A DNA stretch of 64,000 bases, taken from Actinomycetales bacterium (lineage in GTDB: Bacteria; Actinomycetota; Actinomycetes; Actinomycetales; Dermatophilaceae). How positions within the stretch are numbered: the stretch's first letter is position 1; every line of letters begins with the position of its first letter. The notes below the pieces were generated by a model. The model was not told the DNA's origin, made no database searches, and worked only from the letters and a program-made list of their open reading frames with translations. The stretch is from NCBI GenBank assembly GCA_016711095.1, contig JADJTP010000001.1, positions 310,001 through 374,000 on the forward strand, given 5' to 3'. A program made the translations under genes and the position numbers. This document shows, piece by piece, positions 32,504 to 41,786 of this stretch.

Positions 32504-33997
32504 ATGCGCCGTGCAGCGGCCCTCTGCCTGGGTTGCCTGCTCCTGGCGAGTGGATACGTCGCCGCCGACGCTCTCGATGTCGCCCCCGGTATCCTCACCA
32601 CCGCGCCGGCACGCACGGCCTCCCCGTCCGCGACGACACGCGCCTCGGCAAGCCGCCCACTGCCCTCGCCGCTGCCATCCCGTATGCCGGTCGCCCCCCT
32701 TGACGCGCAGGCGCAGGTCCCCACCCAGGCGGGTCTGCGGGCGGCCCTGGGTTCGGTGCTCGCCGACCCCGGCCTTGCCGGGATGGCTGTCACCATCCGG
32801 GACGGGTTGACCGGCGCTCACCTGCTCGACGTCGACCCCGACACTGCGCGGATCCCGGCGTCGACTCTCAAGCTGCTCGCAGCCCTTGCGGTGACAGCCT
32901 CCTTCCCGCCGGGCAGCACCCTGGAGACGACCGTCGTGGCCGGCGAGAGCCGAGGCCAGCTGGTTCTGGTGGCTGGCGGTGACATGTTCCTGGCTACCCA
33001 GGGCGGCGACCCCACGGCCGTGGTCGGACGGGCCGGGGTGGCTGAGCTCGCCGACCAGGTCTCGGCGTCGGTGGCGGCCATGGGCGTCACGGCGGTCACC
33101 GTGTCCATCGATACGACGTACGCGCCGGGGGCTGCCGAGGCGCCGAGCTGGCCGGCGCGGTTCCGAGCCACCGGGATCGTCGGCCCGGTCGCCATGCTGG
33201 GCCTGGCCGAACGCCGGGCCGAGCCGGGCAAACCCGGCTCGAGGGAGCCGGTCATCGACGTGGCCAGGACGCTGATCGCCCGACTCTCCGAGCGGGGGGT
33301 GACCGCGACCCTCGATCGAACAGCCCCCCAAGAGCCGAGCGCTGTCCCATCCGGGACGCCCGGGACGCCCGGCGCAAGCGCGACGCACGACCCGGCGGCT
33401 TCGCCCAACCCGGGCTGGTCACGGGGGGCGGTGCTCGGCGTCGTCCGTTCGGCCCCGGTCGCCGACCTCCTGGGCCTGGCCCTGCGTGACAGCGACAACG
33501 CTCTCACCGAGTCGCTGGCCCGTCAGGGGGCTTTCCGCGCCGGCCGGCCGAGCGACTTCGCCGGCGCCGCGGCATACGTTCGGGAGGCGGTTGCTGCCGC
33601 GGGGGTCGACGTCAGCGGAGTCTCGCTGTTCGACGCGTCGGGGTTGACTGCCGCCAATCAGATCCCGGCCCGGGTCGTCGCGGACGTCCTCGAGGTCGGC
33701 GTGAGCGGCCGACGGCCGGCCTTCGGCGACGCCTTGCGGCAGTTGCCGATCGCCGGGCTGAGCGGCACCCTGGCCGAGCGGTTCACCAGCGCTTCGGAGG
33801 CCCCCGGGGCGGGGCTGGTGCGGGCCAAGACGGGCACGCTGAGCGGCGCCAACGCGCTCGCCGGGATCGTCGTGACTCGTGAGGGCAGGCTGCTCGTGTT
33901 CGCCCTGCTCCAGCAGGGGGCGACGGGAACGTTGGATACCCGGGCCGCGTTGGACCGGGTTGCGGTGACGCTCGCCTCCTGCGGGTGCCGGGCATGA
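32504..33997 (+). CDS. dacB: D-alanyl-D-alanine carboxypeptidase/endopeptidase (PBP4, S13)
   Basis: 497-residue exported penicillin-binding protein: an N-terminal signal/anchor (AALCLGCLLLASGYVAA), a Ser/Thr/Pro linker, active-site Ser120 in PASTLKLLAALA (SxxK), SDN (SxN) in LALRDSDNALTESLA, and K442-T-G in RAKTGTLSGANALAG. It trims or opens peptide cross-links. A Pro/Gly/Ser insert (about 275-305) interrupts the middle domain. ATG 32504 has AGGGGG upstream. Its stop overlaps the next gene (ATGA). Confidence 0.93.
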   Translation: MRRAAALCLGCLLLASGYVAADALDVAPGILTTAPARTASPSATTRASASRPLPSPLPSRMPVAPLDAQAQVPTQAGLRAALGSVLADPGLAGMAVTIRDGLTGAHLLDVDPDTARIPASTLKLLAALAVTASFPPGSTLETTVVAGESRGQLVLVAGGDMFLATQGGDPTAVVGRAGVAELADQVSASVAAMGVTAVTVSIDTTYAPGAAEAPSWPARFRATGIVGPVAMLGLAERRAEPGKPGSREPVIDVARTLIARLSERGVTATLDRTAPQEPSAVPSGTPGTPGASATHDPAASPNPGWSRGAVLGVVRSAPVADLLGLALRDSDNALTESLARQGAFRAGRPSDFAGAAAYVREAVAAAGVDVSGVSLFDASGLTAANQIPARVVADVLEVGVSGRRPAFGDALRQLPIAGLSGTLAERFTSASEAPGAGLVRAKTGTLSGANALAGIVVTREGRLLVFALLQQGATGTLDTRAALDRVAVTLASCGCRA

Positions 33998-35103
33998 CGA
34001 AGGGAACCTTGGTGACGATTGAGAGCGGCGAGCGCGGCGAAGCGGACCGTGATTCCGGGTCCTTCATCGACTGGGACTTCGCGCTCGCGACGGCCTCCCG
34101 GCTCGCGGGGCCGGGGCCGAAGGTGACGACCCACGAGGCGGCCGGGGTCGTCGCGGACCTTCGCCGGGCCGCAGACCGGGCTCACGATCCGGTCGCCGAA
34201 ACCTCGCGGCTGACCTCTCCGCCTGGGTCGGCCCCGGTGCTTGTCGTCGATCGTGGCGGGTGGGCGGCCGCCAATATCGGATCGATGCGGGCTCTCATGG
34301 ACCCGGTCGTCGCCAAGATCGTCGGCGGTATGCAGTCCCCGAAGGCTCCGTCTGCGGCCGCAGCGGCCGTGGGCGGGAAGGTCACCGGCGCCGAGACCGG
34401 AGCGTTGCTCGGTTTCATGGCCAGCAAGGTGCTCGGCCAATACGACCTCGCGCCGCAGGGTGATCCGCGGCTGCTGCTCGTCGCGCCCAATATCGTGCAC
34501 GCCGAGCGCGAGATGGGGGTCTCGCCCCGCGACTTCCGCCTGTGGGTGGCCATGCATGAGGAGACTCATCGCGTCCAGTTCACCGCGGTGCCCTGGCTGC
34601 GTGACCACATGATCGAACGCACCCGCACCCTGGCAGTTGACCTCGCCCCGACCCCGGCGGAGTTCGCCGAACGGGTCCGCGAGATCTCCCAGCGGCTGCC
34701 TGAGGCGTTCCAGTCGGGCAGCACGGGGCTGGTCGAGATCTTCCTCACCCCCGGCCAGAAGGCCAAGGTCGCCGAGATCACTGCCGTCATGTCCCTGCTG
34801 GAGGGGCACGCCGACGTCGTCATGGACGACGTCGGGCCGTCCGTCATCCCCACCGTCGCGGACATCCGCGCCAAGTTCACCGAGCGGCGGGCCGGTCTCG
34901 GGCCGATCGACCGATTCCTGCGACGGATCCTTGGCTTGGAGGCCAAGATGCGCCAATACCGCGACGGGGCGATCTTCGTCCGTGCGGTCGTCGACCGCGT
35001 CGGGATCGACGACTTCAACGCCGTCTGGACCTCGCCGGAGACCCTGCCCACGGCAGCGGAGATGGCCGACCCGCAGACTTGGGTCTCCCGCGTGCACGGC
35101 TGA
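33994..35103 (+). CDS. Zinc-dependent metalloprotease, DUF2342 family
   Basis: 369-residue protein of the actinobacterial DUF2342/putative zinc metallopeptidase family. The core has WVAMHEETHRVQF (HExxH, His about 188) and VMSLLEGHADVVMDDV, the conserved E-G-H-A-D helix supplying the further ligand. It starts with SFIDWDFALATASRLAGPGP, another family hallmark. ATG 33994 overlaps the dacB stop. It is commonly found between dacB and tilS in this group; function unproven. Confidence 0.88.
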   Translation: MTKGTLVTIESGERGEADRDSGSFIDWDFALATASRLAGPGPKVTTHEAAGVVADLRRAADRAHDPVAETSRLTSPPGSAPVLVVDRGGWAAANIGSMRALMDPVVAKIVGGMQSPKAPSAAAAAVGGKVTGAETGALLGFMASKVLGQYDLAPQGDPRLLLVAPNIVHAEREMGVSPRDFRLWVAMHEETHRVQFTAVPWLRDHMIERTRTLAVDLAPTPAEFAERVREISQRLPEAFQSGSTGLVEIFLTPGQKAKVAEITAVMSLLEGHADVVMDDVGPSVIPTVADIRAKFTERRAGLGPIDRFLRRILGLEAKMRQYRDGAIFVRAVVDRVGIDDFNAVWTSPETLPTAAEMADPQTWVSRVHG

Positions 35104-35118
35104 CACGGCAGCGGAACC

Positions 35119-36156
35119 ATGCCCGGCCCAGCGCCTGCCGTCGCCGCGGTGCGTCGTGCCGTGCGGGACGTGATTCGTCAAATTCCTTCTGGCGCAACCG
35201 TTCTCGTGGCCTGCTCGGGTGGCCCGGACTCGCTGGCGCTTGCGGCGGGGCTTGCCTTCGAGGGTCCCAAGGCGGGTTTGCGGGCCGGGGCGCTTGTCGT
35301 CGACCACGCCCTGCAGCCGGGCTCGGCGGCTGTTGCTGATGCGGCTGGGGCAGCGTGCGCCACTCTCGGCCTGGACCCCGTCGAAGTGATCCGCGTCGAG
35401 GTGTCCCCTGGCCGCAGCGGGGTCGAGGACGCCGCCCGGCAGGCCCGGTATGCCGCGCTCGAAGCGGCGGCAGGGCGGCATACGGCGGCGCTTGTCCTGC
35501 TCGGGCACACCCGAGACGACCAGGCGGAACAGGTGCTGCTGGGGCTTGCCCGCGGCTCGGGTGCCCGGTCGCTGTCCGGTATGCCGCCCGCCCGCGGGCC
35601 CTTCGCCAGGCCCCTGCTCGGGGTGAGTCGCGCGCAGACCGAGGCGGCGTGTGCCGCGTTGGGACTCACTGCCTGGCGCGATCCGCACAACGCCGACCCG
35701 GCGTATGCGCGGGTGCGAGCCCGCCAAGCCATCGGTGTCCTCGAGCAGGCGCTCGGCCCGGGGCTGGCCGCCTCGTTGGCGCGATCGGCCACCTTGTTGC
35801 GCGATGACGCGGGCCTGCTCGATGAGCTCGCCTCCCGGGCCCGAGCACGGTTGACGGAACCGGCAGAGGATTCCGCGCCGAACGGGTTCGTCGGCCCCCC
35901 CGGCGGGCCGCTGCGGGTGTCTGGCACTCGCGTGTCGGCGATCGAGTTGGCGGCGCTGCACCCCGCCCTGCGTCGGCGGATCTGGCGGATCCTCGCCGCC
36001 GAGGCCGGCGCCAGGGCGCTCACCGCCGTTCATCTGGACCTGCTCGACGGGCTCGTCACCCGCTGGCGGGGTCAGGGACCGGTCGACTTGCCTGGACAGG
36101 TCATGGCCGCGCGGTCGGCGGGGGTTCTCAGCCTGCACCGCGCACCACCCGGGTGA
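35119..36156 (+). CDS. tilS: tRNA(Ile)-lysidine synthetase
   Basis: 345-residue enzyme that converts C34 of tRNA-Ile(CAU) to lysidine. The PP-loop motif VACSGGPDSLALA is near residue 30. LVVDHALQPGS, LGHTRDDQAEQVLLGLARGSGARSLSGMPP and ALGLTAWRDPHNADPAYARVRAR complete the N-terminal catalytic domain; the TilS substrate-binding domain follows. Start ATG 35119, 15 bp after the upstream stop. Confidence 0.96.
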   Translation: MPGPAPAVAAVRRAVRDVIRQIPSGATVLVACSGGPDSLALAAGLAFEGPKAGLRAGALVVDHALQPGSAAVADAAGAACATLGLDPVEVIRVEVSPGRSGVEDAARQARYAALEAAAGRHTAALVLLGHTRDDQAEQVLLGLARGSGARSLSGMPPARGPFARPLLGVSRAQTEAACAALGLTAWRDPHNADPAYARVRARQAIGVLEQALGPGLAASLARSATLLRDDAGLLDELASRARARLTEPAEDSAPNGFVGPPGGPLRVSGTRVSAIELAALHPALRRRIWRILAAEAGARALTAVHLDLLDGLVTRWRGQGPVDLPGQVMAARSAGVLSLHRAPPG

Positions 36157-36259
36157 AGGCCGGCCGGCACCGGGCAACGGCCGACAGCCGTGTCAAGGTC
36201 GGGTGCAGGGCGATAAGGTCGATGGCGACCGCGACCGCACCGTGCCAGGAGGAGACGCC

Positions 36260-36811
36260 GTGGACGCTGCCCACATGGGAGCCGACCTCGAGCGGGTGTT
36301 GTTCACCGAGCAGGACATCCGAGACCGCCTCGACGAGCTGGCCGAGCGCATCTGGGCCGACTACGCGGGCAAAGACCTCCTGCTCGTCGGCGTCCTCAAA
36401 GGGGCGGTGCTCGTGATGGCCGACCTCATGCGGGCCCTGCCGGGGAGCGTGAAGATGGACTGGATGGCGGTGTCCAGCTATGGCTCGGGCACCAAGTCCT
36501 CCGGGGTCGTGCGGATCATCAAGGACCTCGACACCGACATCACCGGCCGGCACGTCCTCATCGTCGAGGACATCATCGACTCCGGGCTCACCTTGTCGTG
36601 GATCACCGCCAACCTGCGCTCACGCAGGCCCGCATCGGTCGAGATCTGCGCGCTGTTGCGCAAACCCGACGTCGCCAAGGTCGCCATCGACGTCGCTTAC
36701 GTCGGGTTCGACATCCCCAACGAGTTCGTCGTCGGCTATGGGCTCGACTACGCCGAGGACTATCGCAACCTGCGTTGCATCGGCACGCTCGCGCAGTCGG
36801 TCTACAGCTGA
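36260..36811 (+). CDS. hpt: Hypoxanthine phosphoribosyltransferase
   Basis: 183-residue purine-salvage enzyme. The PRPP loop is HVLIVEDIIDSGLTLSW; LLVGVLKGAVLVMADLMRAL and the C-terminal YAEDYRNLRCIGTL are typical. GTG 36260 is chosen because AGGAGGAG is 5-12 nt upstream. A TAAGGT hexamer near 36210 may be its -10. It is between tilS and ftsH, as in most actinobacteria. Confidence 0.96.
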   Translation: MDAAHMGADLERVLFTEQDIRDRLDELAERIWADYAGKDLLLVGVLKGAVLVMADLMRALPGSVKMDWMAVSSYGSGTKSSGVVRIIKDLDTDITGRHVLIVEDIIDSGLTLSWITANLRSRRPASVEICALLRKPDVAKVAIDVAYVGFDIPNEFVVGYGLDYAEDYRNLRCIGTLAQSVYS

Positions 36812-36893
36812 CCCGCGGGGTCCGGACGCGATTATGCGGGCGGGCGGAACACCGGCCGGGCTGCGGGCGTTGACCTGCGAGAATAACCTCACC

Positions 36894-36974
36894 GTGGACG
36901 TGGCTGCTGGCCGCTGCCGCAGTGACCGTCGGACGATGACCAGGAGGCTGGGGCTCGGCCCCACACACGCATGA
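36894..36974 (+). CDS. Putative leader ORF coupled to ftsH
   Basis: 26-codon frame from GTG 36894 ending TGA 36972-36974, which overlaps the ftsH ATG (ATGA). A -10-like TAACCT (36884-36889) lies just upstream, too close for the usual 6-nt leaderless spacing to GTG 36894. The only AGGAGG (about 36942-36947) is over 20 nt from ftsH, and a GGGGC/GCCCC hairpin (36950-36962) sits between. ftsH translation may need coupling to this frame. Confidence 0.35.
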   Translation: MDVAAGRCRSDRRTMTRRLGLGPTHA

Positions 36975-38995
36975 AGACCAAGCGCAAGATTCGTCCGCAG
37001 TGGCTCGTGCTGCTGTTTCTCTCCGGTGGGTTGCTCACGTTCCTGATGTTCTCCTCCGGCGCCGGGGGATCCACCCGCATCGACACGTCGGCGGCGCTTG
37101 AGCTGGTCGCCCAGGACAAGGTCGCCAGCGCTCGGGTGGTCAACAACGAGCGCCTGGAGCTGACCCTCAAGGACGGCATCACCTACTCCGACGGAGACCG
37201 GGTCAAGGACGCTGCGCTGGTCTACGCCTACTACGTCGATGCCCGGGGCACGCAGATCGTCAAAGCACTCGACGACCACCCCCCGAGCAAGGGATTCACC
37301 GACCAGATCGACACGCAGAACTGGTTCGCATCGATGCTCAGCCTGGTGCTGCCGATGATCATCGTGCTCGGGCTCTTCTGGTTCCTCATGGGCCAGATGC
37401 AAGGCGGCGGCAACCGAGTCATGCAGTTCGGCAAGTCCAGAGCCAAACTCGCCACCAAGGACATGCCCAAGGTCACCTTCGCCGACGTCGCCGGTGCCGA
37501 TGAAGCCGTCGAAGAACTCCACGAGATCAAGGAGTTCCTCCAGGACCCGGCCCGGTTCCTGGCCGTCGGGGCAAAGATCCCCAAGGGCGTGCTGCTCTAC
37601 GGCCAGCCGGGCACCGGCAAGACCCTGCTCGCCCGGGCGGTGGCCGGCGAGGCCGGGGTGCCCTTCTATTCGATCTCCGGATCGGACTTCGTTGAGATGT
37701 TCGTCGGCGTCGGCGCCTCCCGCGTCCGCGACCTATTCGAGCAGGCAAAGGCCAACGCCCCGGCCATCGTCTTCGTCGACGAGATCGACGCCGTCGGCCG
37801 TCACCGTGGCGCTGGGCTCGGCGGCGGGCACGACGAGCGTGAGCAAACCCTCAACCAGTTGCTCGTCGAGATGGACGGCTTCGACGTCAAGACCAACGTC
37901 ATCCTCATCGCGGCGACCAACCGTCCCGACATCCTGGACCCGGCCCTGCTGCGTCCGGGCCGCTTCGACCGGCAGATCGCCGTCGAGGCCCCCGACATGA
38001 TCGGGCGTAACCGCATCCTGCAGGTCCATGCCCAGGGCAAGCCGATGGCCGCCGACGTCGACCTGCTCGCCGTTGCTCGCCGCACTCCGGGCTTCACCGG
38101 AGCCGACCTGGCCAACGTCCTCAACGAGGCCGCGCTGCTCACCGCGCGCAACAACAAGCGGATCATCGACAACCACGCCCTCGACGAGGCCATCGACCGG
38201 GTCGTTGCCGGGCCTCAGAAGCGCACCCGGATCATGTCGGCCAAGGAACGCAAGATCACGGCATACCACGAGGGTGGTCACGCCATCGTCGCGGCGGCAC
38301 TCAACCACACCGACCCGGTGACCAAGGTGACGATCCTGCCCCGCGGGCGAGCTCTCGGCTACACGATGGTGATGCCGCAGGACGACAAGTATTCGACCAC
38401 CCGCAACGAGATCCTCGACCAGCTTGCCTTCGCCCTCGGCGGCCGGGTCGCCGAGGAGATGATCTTCCACGACCCCACGACCGGCGCGGCCAACGACATC
38501 GAAAAGGCCACGGCGATCGCCCGCAAGATGGTGACCGAGTTCGGCATGAGCGAACGCATCGGTGCGATCAAGCTCGGCCAGGGCACCGGCGAGGTGTTCC
38601 TCGGCCGCGACATGGGACACCAGAGGGACTACTCCGAGGAGGTCGCCGCGATCGTTGACGAGGAGGTCCGCCGGCTCATCGAGAACGCCCACGATGAGGC
38701 CTGGCACGTCATCAACGACAACCGCGACCTCCTCGACAGGCTCGTGCTGGACCTGCTCGACAAGGAGACCCTCGGCACCAAGGAGCTGGCCGAGATCTTC
38801 GCTCCGATCATCAAGCGACCGCAGCGCCCGACCTGGCTGTCCAGCGCCGAACGCACGATCAGCGATCGGCCCCCGGTGCTTACTCCCGCCGAGAAGGCGG
38901 CCTCCAGCAACGGACATGTCCCCGGCATGCCCCCGCCCGGCCCCGCCGTCCAGGACGCCCCGGCGCCCGGCGCAGCCGAGCCCTCCGGTTACTGA
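36971..38995 (+). CDS. ftsH: ATP-dependent zinc metalloprotease FtsH
   Basis: 674-residue membrane AAA protease for quality control of membrane proteins. Transmembrane segments at about 9-28 and 115-137 flank the FtsH_ext domain. The AAA module has Walker A GQPGTGKT (Gln replaces the usual first Pro), Walker B IVFVDEIDAVGRHRG and SRH PALLRPGRFDRQI. The protease zinc site is YHEGGHAIV with a later Asp in the helical region. The C-terminal tail (about 620-674) is Pro/Ala-rich. folE follows after 10 bp. Confidence 0.97.
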   Translation: MKTKRKIRPQWLVLLFLSGGLLTFLMFSSGAGGSTRIDTSAALELVAQDKVASARVVNNERLELTLKDGITYSDGDRVKDAALVYAYYVDARGTQIVKALDDHPPSKGFTDQIDTQNWFASMLSLVLPMIIVLGLFWFLMGQMQGGGNRVMQFGKSRAKLATKDMPKVTFADVAGADEAVEELHEIKEFLQDPARFLAVGAKIPKGVLLYGQPGTGKTLLARAVAGEAGVPFYSISGSDFVEMFVGVGASRVRDLFEQAKANAPAIVFVDEIDAVGRHRGAGLGGGHDEREQTLNQLLVEMDGFDVKTNVILIAATNRPDILDPALLRPGRFDRQIAVEAPDMIGRNRILQVHAQGKPMAADVDLLAVARRTPGFTGADLANVLNEAALLTARNNKRIIDNHALDEAIDRVVAGPQKRTRIMSAKERKITAYHEGGHAIVAAALNHTDPVTKVTILPRGRALGYTMVMPQDDKYSTTRNEILDQLAFALGGRVAEEMIFHDPTTGAANDIEKATAIARKMVTEFGMSERIGAIKLGQGTGEVFLGRDMGHQRDYSEEVAAIVDEEVRRLIENAHDEAWHVINDNRDLLDRLVLDLLDKETLGTKELAEIFAPIIKRPQRPTWLSSAERTISDRPPVLTPAEKAASSNGHVPGMPPPGPAVQDAPAPGAAEPSGY

Positions 38996-39005
38996 GACCG
39001 TCGGT

Positions 39006-39578
39006 ATGCCGGTCGACCACGCCCGCGCGGCGACTGCTGTCCGTGAGTTGCTCCTGGCCATCGGCGAGGACCCCGACCGTGAGGGGTTACGCGACACCCC
39101 GGCTCGGGTGGCCAGGGCGCTGGGCGAGATCTTCGTCGGCCTGGACCAGGACCCGGGCGACGTCCTGTCGACGACCTTCGACATCGACCACGACGAGTTG
39201 ATCATCGTGCGCGACATCGAGGTCTATTCGACCTGCGAACACCACCTCGTGCCGTTCCACGGCGTCGCCCATGTCGGCTACATCCCGGCCAAGGACGGCA
39301 AGGTCACCGGCCTGTCGAAAATCGCCCGGCTTGTCGACGTCTTCGCTAAACGTCCGCAGGTGCAGGAACGGCTCACCTCGCAGATCGCCGACGCCCTCCT
39401 GGAGCATCTGGGCGTGCAGGGGGCCATTGTCGTCGTCGAGTGCGAGCACCTGTGCATGTCGATGCGCGGGGTGAAGAAGCCCGGCTCCCGTACCATCACC
39501 TCGGCGGTGCGTGGGCAGCTGCGCCAACCGGCCACCAGGGCGGAGGCGATGTCGTTGCTGCTCGGCGGCAAGCGGTGA
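39006..39578 (+). CDS. folE: GTP cyclohydrolase I
   Basis: 190-residue enzyme making dihydroneopterin triphosphate from GTP. The zinc ligands are in VYSTCEHHLVPFHG and VVVECEHLCMSMRG; HVGYIPAKDGKVTGLSKIARLVDVFAKRPQVQERLT is the conserved core. It is first of the folate genes after ftsH. Its TGA overlaps the folP GTG (GTGA). Confidence 0.97.
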   Translation: MPVDHARAATAVRELLLAIGEDPDREGLRDTPARVARALGEIFVGLDQDPGDVLSTTFDIDHDELIIVRDIEVYSTCEHHLVPFHGVAHVGYIPAKDGKVTGLSKIARLVDVFAKRPQVQERLTSQIADALLEHLGVQGAIVVVECEHLCMSMRGVKKPGSRTITSAVRGQLRQPATRAEAMSLLLGGKR

Positions 39579-40435
39579 CTACGCCCCGGCCGACCGGCCC
39601 GTTCTCCGACGGCTCCCGCACCCTGGTCATGGGCGTCGTCAACGTCACCCCGGATTCTTTCAGCGACGGCGGGCGGTGGTTCGAGCCCGAGGCCGCCGTG
39701 GAACATGGCCGGGCGCTGACCACCGAGGGCGCCGACCTGCTCGACGTCGGCGGCGAGTCCACGCGGCCGGGCGCCGTGCGCCCCCCGGTGGCGGAGGAGC
39801 TGCGCCGAGTCATCCCGGTCGTCGAGGCGCTGGCCGCATCGGGGGTGCGAGTATCCGTCGACACCATGCGAGCGGAAGTCGCTGAACGGGCGCTGGCAGC
39901 CGGGGCGGTCATGGTCAACGACGTCAGTGGCGGGCTCGCCGATCCCGAGATGCTCCCGCTCGTCGCCGCGCACGCGGTCCCGTTCATCGCGATGCACTGG
40001 CGCGGGCACAGCGCCGACATGCAGCAGCGCGCGGCATACGGGGAGGTCGTCGCGGACGTCTGCCGCGAGCTCGCCCACCGCCGCGACGCAGCCCTGATCG
40101 CCGGGGTCGCCCCCCAGCGACTCGTGCTCGACCCGGGGCTGGGCTTCGCCAAACTCGCGGCGCACAACTGGGCACTCACCGCCCACCTCGCGGCCGTCGC
40201 CGCACTCGGGCAACCCCTTCTGTATGCCGCCTCCCGCAAGGCCTTCCTCGGTGTCGTGGGCCGCCCGGACGGCGCCGCACCGAGAGGCGCGGCGGAGCGT
40301 GATGTCGCTACGGCCGCAACGTCGGTGCTCGCGGCCCTCGCCGGAGTCTGGGCGGTGCGAGTCCACGATGTGCGCAGCACCCGCGACGCCCTCGACGTCG
40401 TCGAAGCCACCCGTTCGGCGGGGGGCGGCGCGTGA
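39575..40435 (+). CDS. folP: Dihydropteroate synthase
   Basis: 286-residue TIM-barrel enzyme condensing pABA with dihydropterin pyrophosphate (the sulfonamide target). MGVVNVTPDSFSDGGRW, LLDVGGESTRPGA and DPGLGFAKLAAHNW are the signatures. The GTG start overlaps the folE stop; the end overlaps the folB-folK start (GTGA). Confidence 0.97.
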   Translation: MTTPRPTGPFSDGSRTLVMGVVNVTPDSFSDGGRWFEPEAAVEHGRALTTEGADLLDVGGESTRPGAVRPPVAEELRRVIPVVEALAASGVRVSVDTMRAEVAERALAAGAVMVNDVSGGLADPEMLPLVAAHAVPFIAMHWRGHSADMQQRAAYGEVVADVCRELAHRRDAALIAGVAPQRLVLDPGLGFAKLAAHNWALTAHLAAVAALGQPLLYAASRKAFLGVVGRPDGAAPRGAAERDVATAATSVLAALAGVWAVRVHDVRSTRDALDVVEATRSAGGGA

Positions 40436-41325
40436 CGGACCGCATCGTCATCCAGGGGATCGAAGGCACTGGTTTTCACGGCGTCTTCGAGCACGAGCGT
40501 CGCGACGGCCAGCGGTTCGTCGTCGACGTCGTGCTCGAACTCGACCTGCGTCGACCCGCCCGTTCGGACAACCTCACCGACACCGTCCACTACGGCGAGG
40601 TGGCCGCGGCCGTCGTTTCCCGCATCGAGGGGGAGCCATTCGATCTCATCGAACGGCTCGCCGAAGTCATCGCTGCCGACCTGCTCGAATCGGGAGCAGT
40701 GGACGCGGTCGAGGTGGTCGTCCACAAGCCGCAAGCCCCAGTGCCGGTGCCGTTCACCGACATCAGCGTGGAGATTCGGCGCGAGCGGGGGGTGCCGGTC
40801 GTTGTCGCCGTCGGCTCCAACCTCGGCGACCGGGTGCGCACCCTCACCGAGGCGGTCGAAATGCTCGCCGACCTGCCGGGCTTCACGATCACTGCGGTTC
40901 CTCCCCTCGTGTTGTCAGCCGCCATCGGCGGCATCGACCAGCCGACGTATCTCAACGGCGTCGTTCTCGGCACCTTCTCCGGATCGCCCGCGAGTCTGCT
41001 GCGTGGACTGCATGGGATCGAGCATGCCCACGGACGCACCCGCGAGGTCCGGTGGGGTGCCCGGACGCTGGACCTTGACCTCGTGCAGTTCGGGGTGCCT
41101 GGCTCGGCCCGCGAACGTCTCTCGGCCGAGCCGTCCCTTCTTCTGCCGCATCCTGGGGCCATCGAGCGCGCCTTCGTGCTGCTGCCCTGGGCGCACGCGG
41201 ACCCCGAGGCGACGATGCGCCTCGGGCATTCGACGTCCGACCCGATTGTCCGAGTGGCAGACCGAGCCGCCGACCTCGGCGGGCACGGGATTCATCCAGG
41301 CCCCGAATGGAGTCCGGCATGGTGA
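40432..41325 (+). CDS. folBK: Fused dihydroneopterin aldolase / HPPK (FolB-FolK)
   Basis: 297-residue bifunctional protein. Residues about 1-120 are FolB (IVIQGIEGTGFHGVFEHERRDGQRFVVDV, VHKPQAPVPVPFTDISVEI). Residues about 122-290 are FolK (VVAVGSNLGDRVRTLTEAVEML, HGIEHAHGRTREVRWGARTLDLDLVQFG, LPHPGAIERAFVLLPWAHADPEA). The two often are separate overlapping genes; here one frame carries both consecutive pathway steps. It overlaps folP and the DUF3180 gene. Confidence 0.94.
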   Translation: MTDRIVIQGIEGTGFHGVFEHERRDGQRFVVDVVLELDLRRPARSDNLTDTVHYGEVAAAVVSRIEGEPFDLIERLAEVIAADLLESGAVDAVEVVVHKPQAPVPVPFTDISVEIRRERGVPVVVAVGSNLGDRVRTLTEAVEMLADLPGFTITAVPPLVLSAAIGGIDQPTYLNGVVLGTFSGSPASLLRGLHGIEHAHGRTREVRWGARTLDLDLVQFGVPGSARERLSAEPSLLLPHPGAIERAFVLLPWAHADPEATMRLGHSTSDPIVRVADRAADLGGHGIHPGPEWSPAW

Positions 41326-41786
41326 CCGCCGGAGGGGTGCGGCTTCGGCTGATCGCGAGCATCACGCTCGTCGTCGCGATAGTTGCGTTGGCGGCGCTGC
41401 GGCTGTTCGCACTCGATCCGCCCACCCCGGGCTGGGCGGGAGTCGTGTTGCTGGCCTTCATGGCCGTAGGCGTCTTCTTCGCTGCCCTGCCCGTCAGGCG
41501 GATTCTGCAGGGGCGAGCCACCAAGGCGCTGAGCCCGCTGCGGGCGGCTCGCTCGCTCGTGCTCGCCCAAGCCGCAGCGCTCACCGGCGCGGGTTTAGTC
41601 GGTTGGTATGCCGCGCAGGCCGTCGCGCTGCTGCCCAACCTCGACGTCGACTCGCAGCGCGCCCGCCTGTGGCTCTTGCTCGGTCACCTCGTCGCAGGGG
41701 CGGTGCTTGTGGTCAGCGGGCTACTCGCCCAACGCATGTGCCGTATCGACGACGACCCCGGGTCCCTGAGCGAGCGTCAGGTCTGA
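41319..41786 (+). CDS. DUF3180 membrane protein
   Basis: 155-residue protein with four hydrophobic segments (LIASITLVVAIVALAALRLFAL, WAGVVLLAFMAVGVFFAALPV, ARSLVLAQAAALTGAGLVGWY, LLLGHLVAGAVLVVSGLLA). It is the DUF3180 protein usually found at the end of actinobacterial folate operons; function unknown. Start ATG 41319 or GTG 41322; either overlaps the folBK stop. Its end overlaps the convergent next gene by 10 bp. Confidence 0.85.
   Translation: MVTAGGVRLRLIASITLVVAIVALAALRLFALDPPTPGWAGVVLLAFMAVGVFFAALPVRRILQGRATKALSPLRAARSLVLAQAAALTGAGLVGWYAAQAVALLPNLDVDSQRARLWLLLGHLVAGAVLVVSGLLAQRMCRIDDDPGSLSERQV

Noticed and set aside
33658..36177. Very long open frame (839 codons) on the minus strand
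   Set aside because: It lies antisense to dacB, the DUF2342 protease and tilS, which have clear motifs. The product has no family features and reflects GC-rich third-position bias.
37733..39217. 494-codon minus-strand frame opposite ftsH
   Set aside because: Shadow of ftsH; no motif, no ribosome site.
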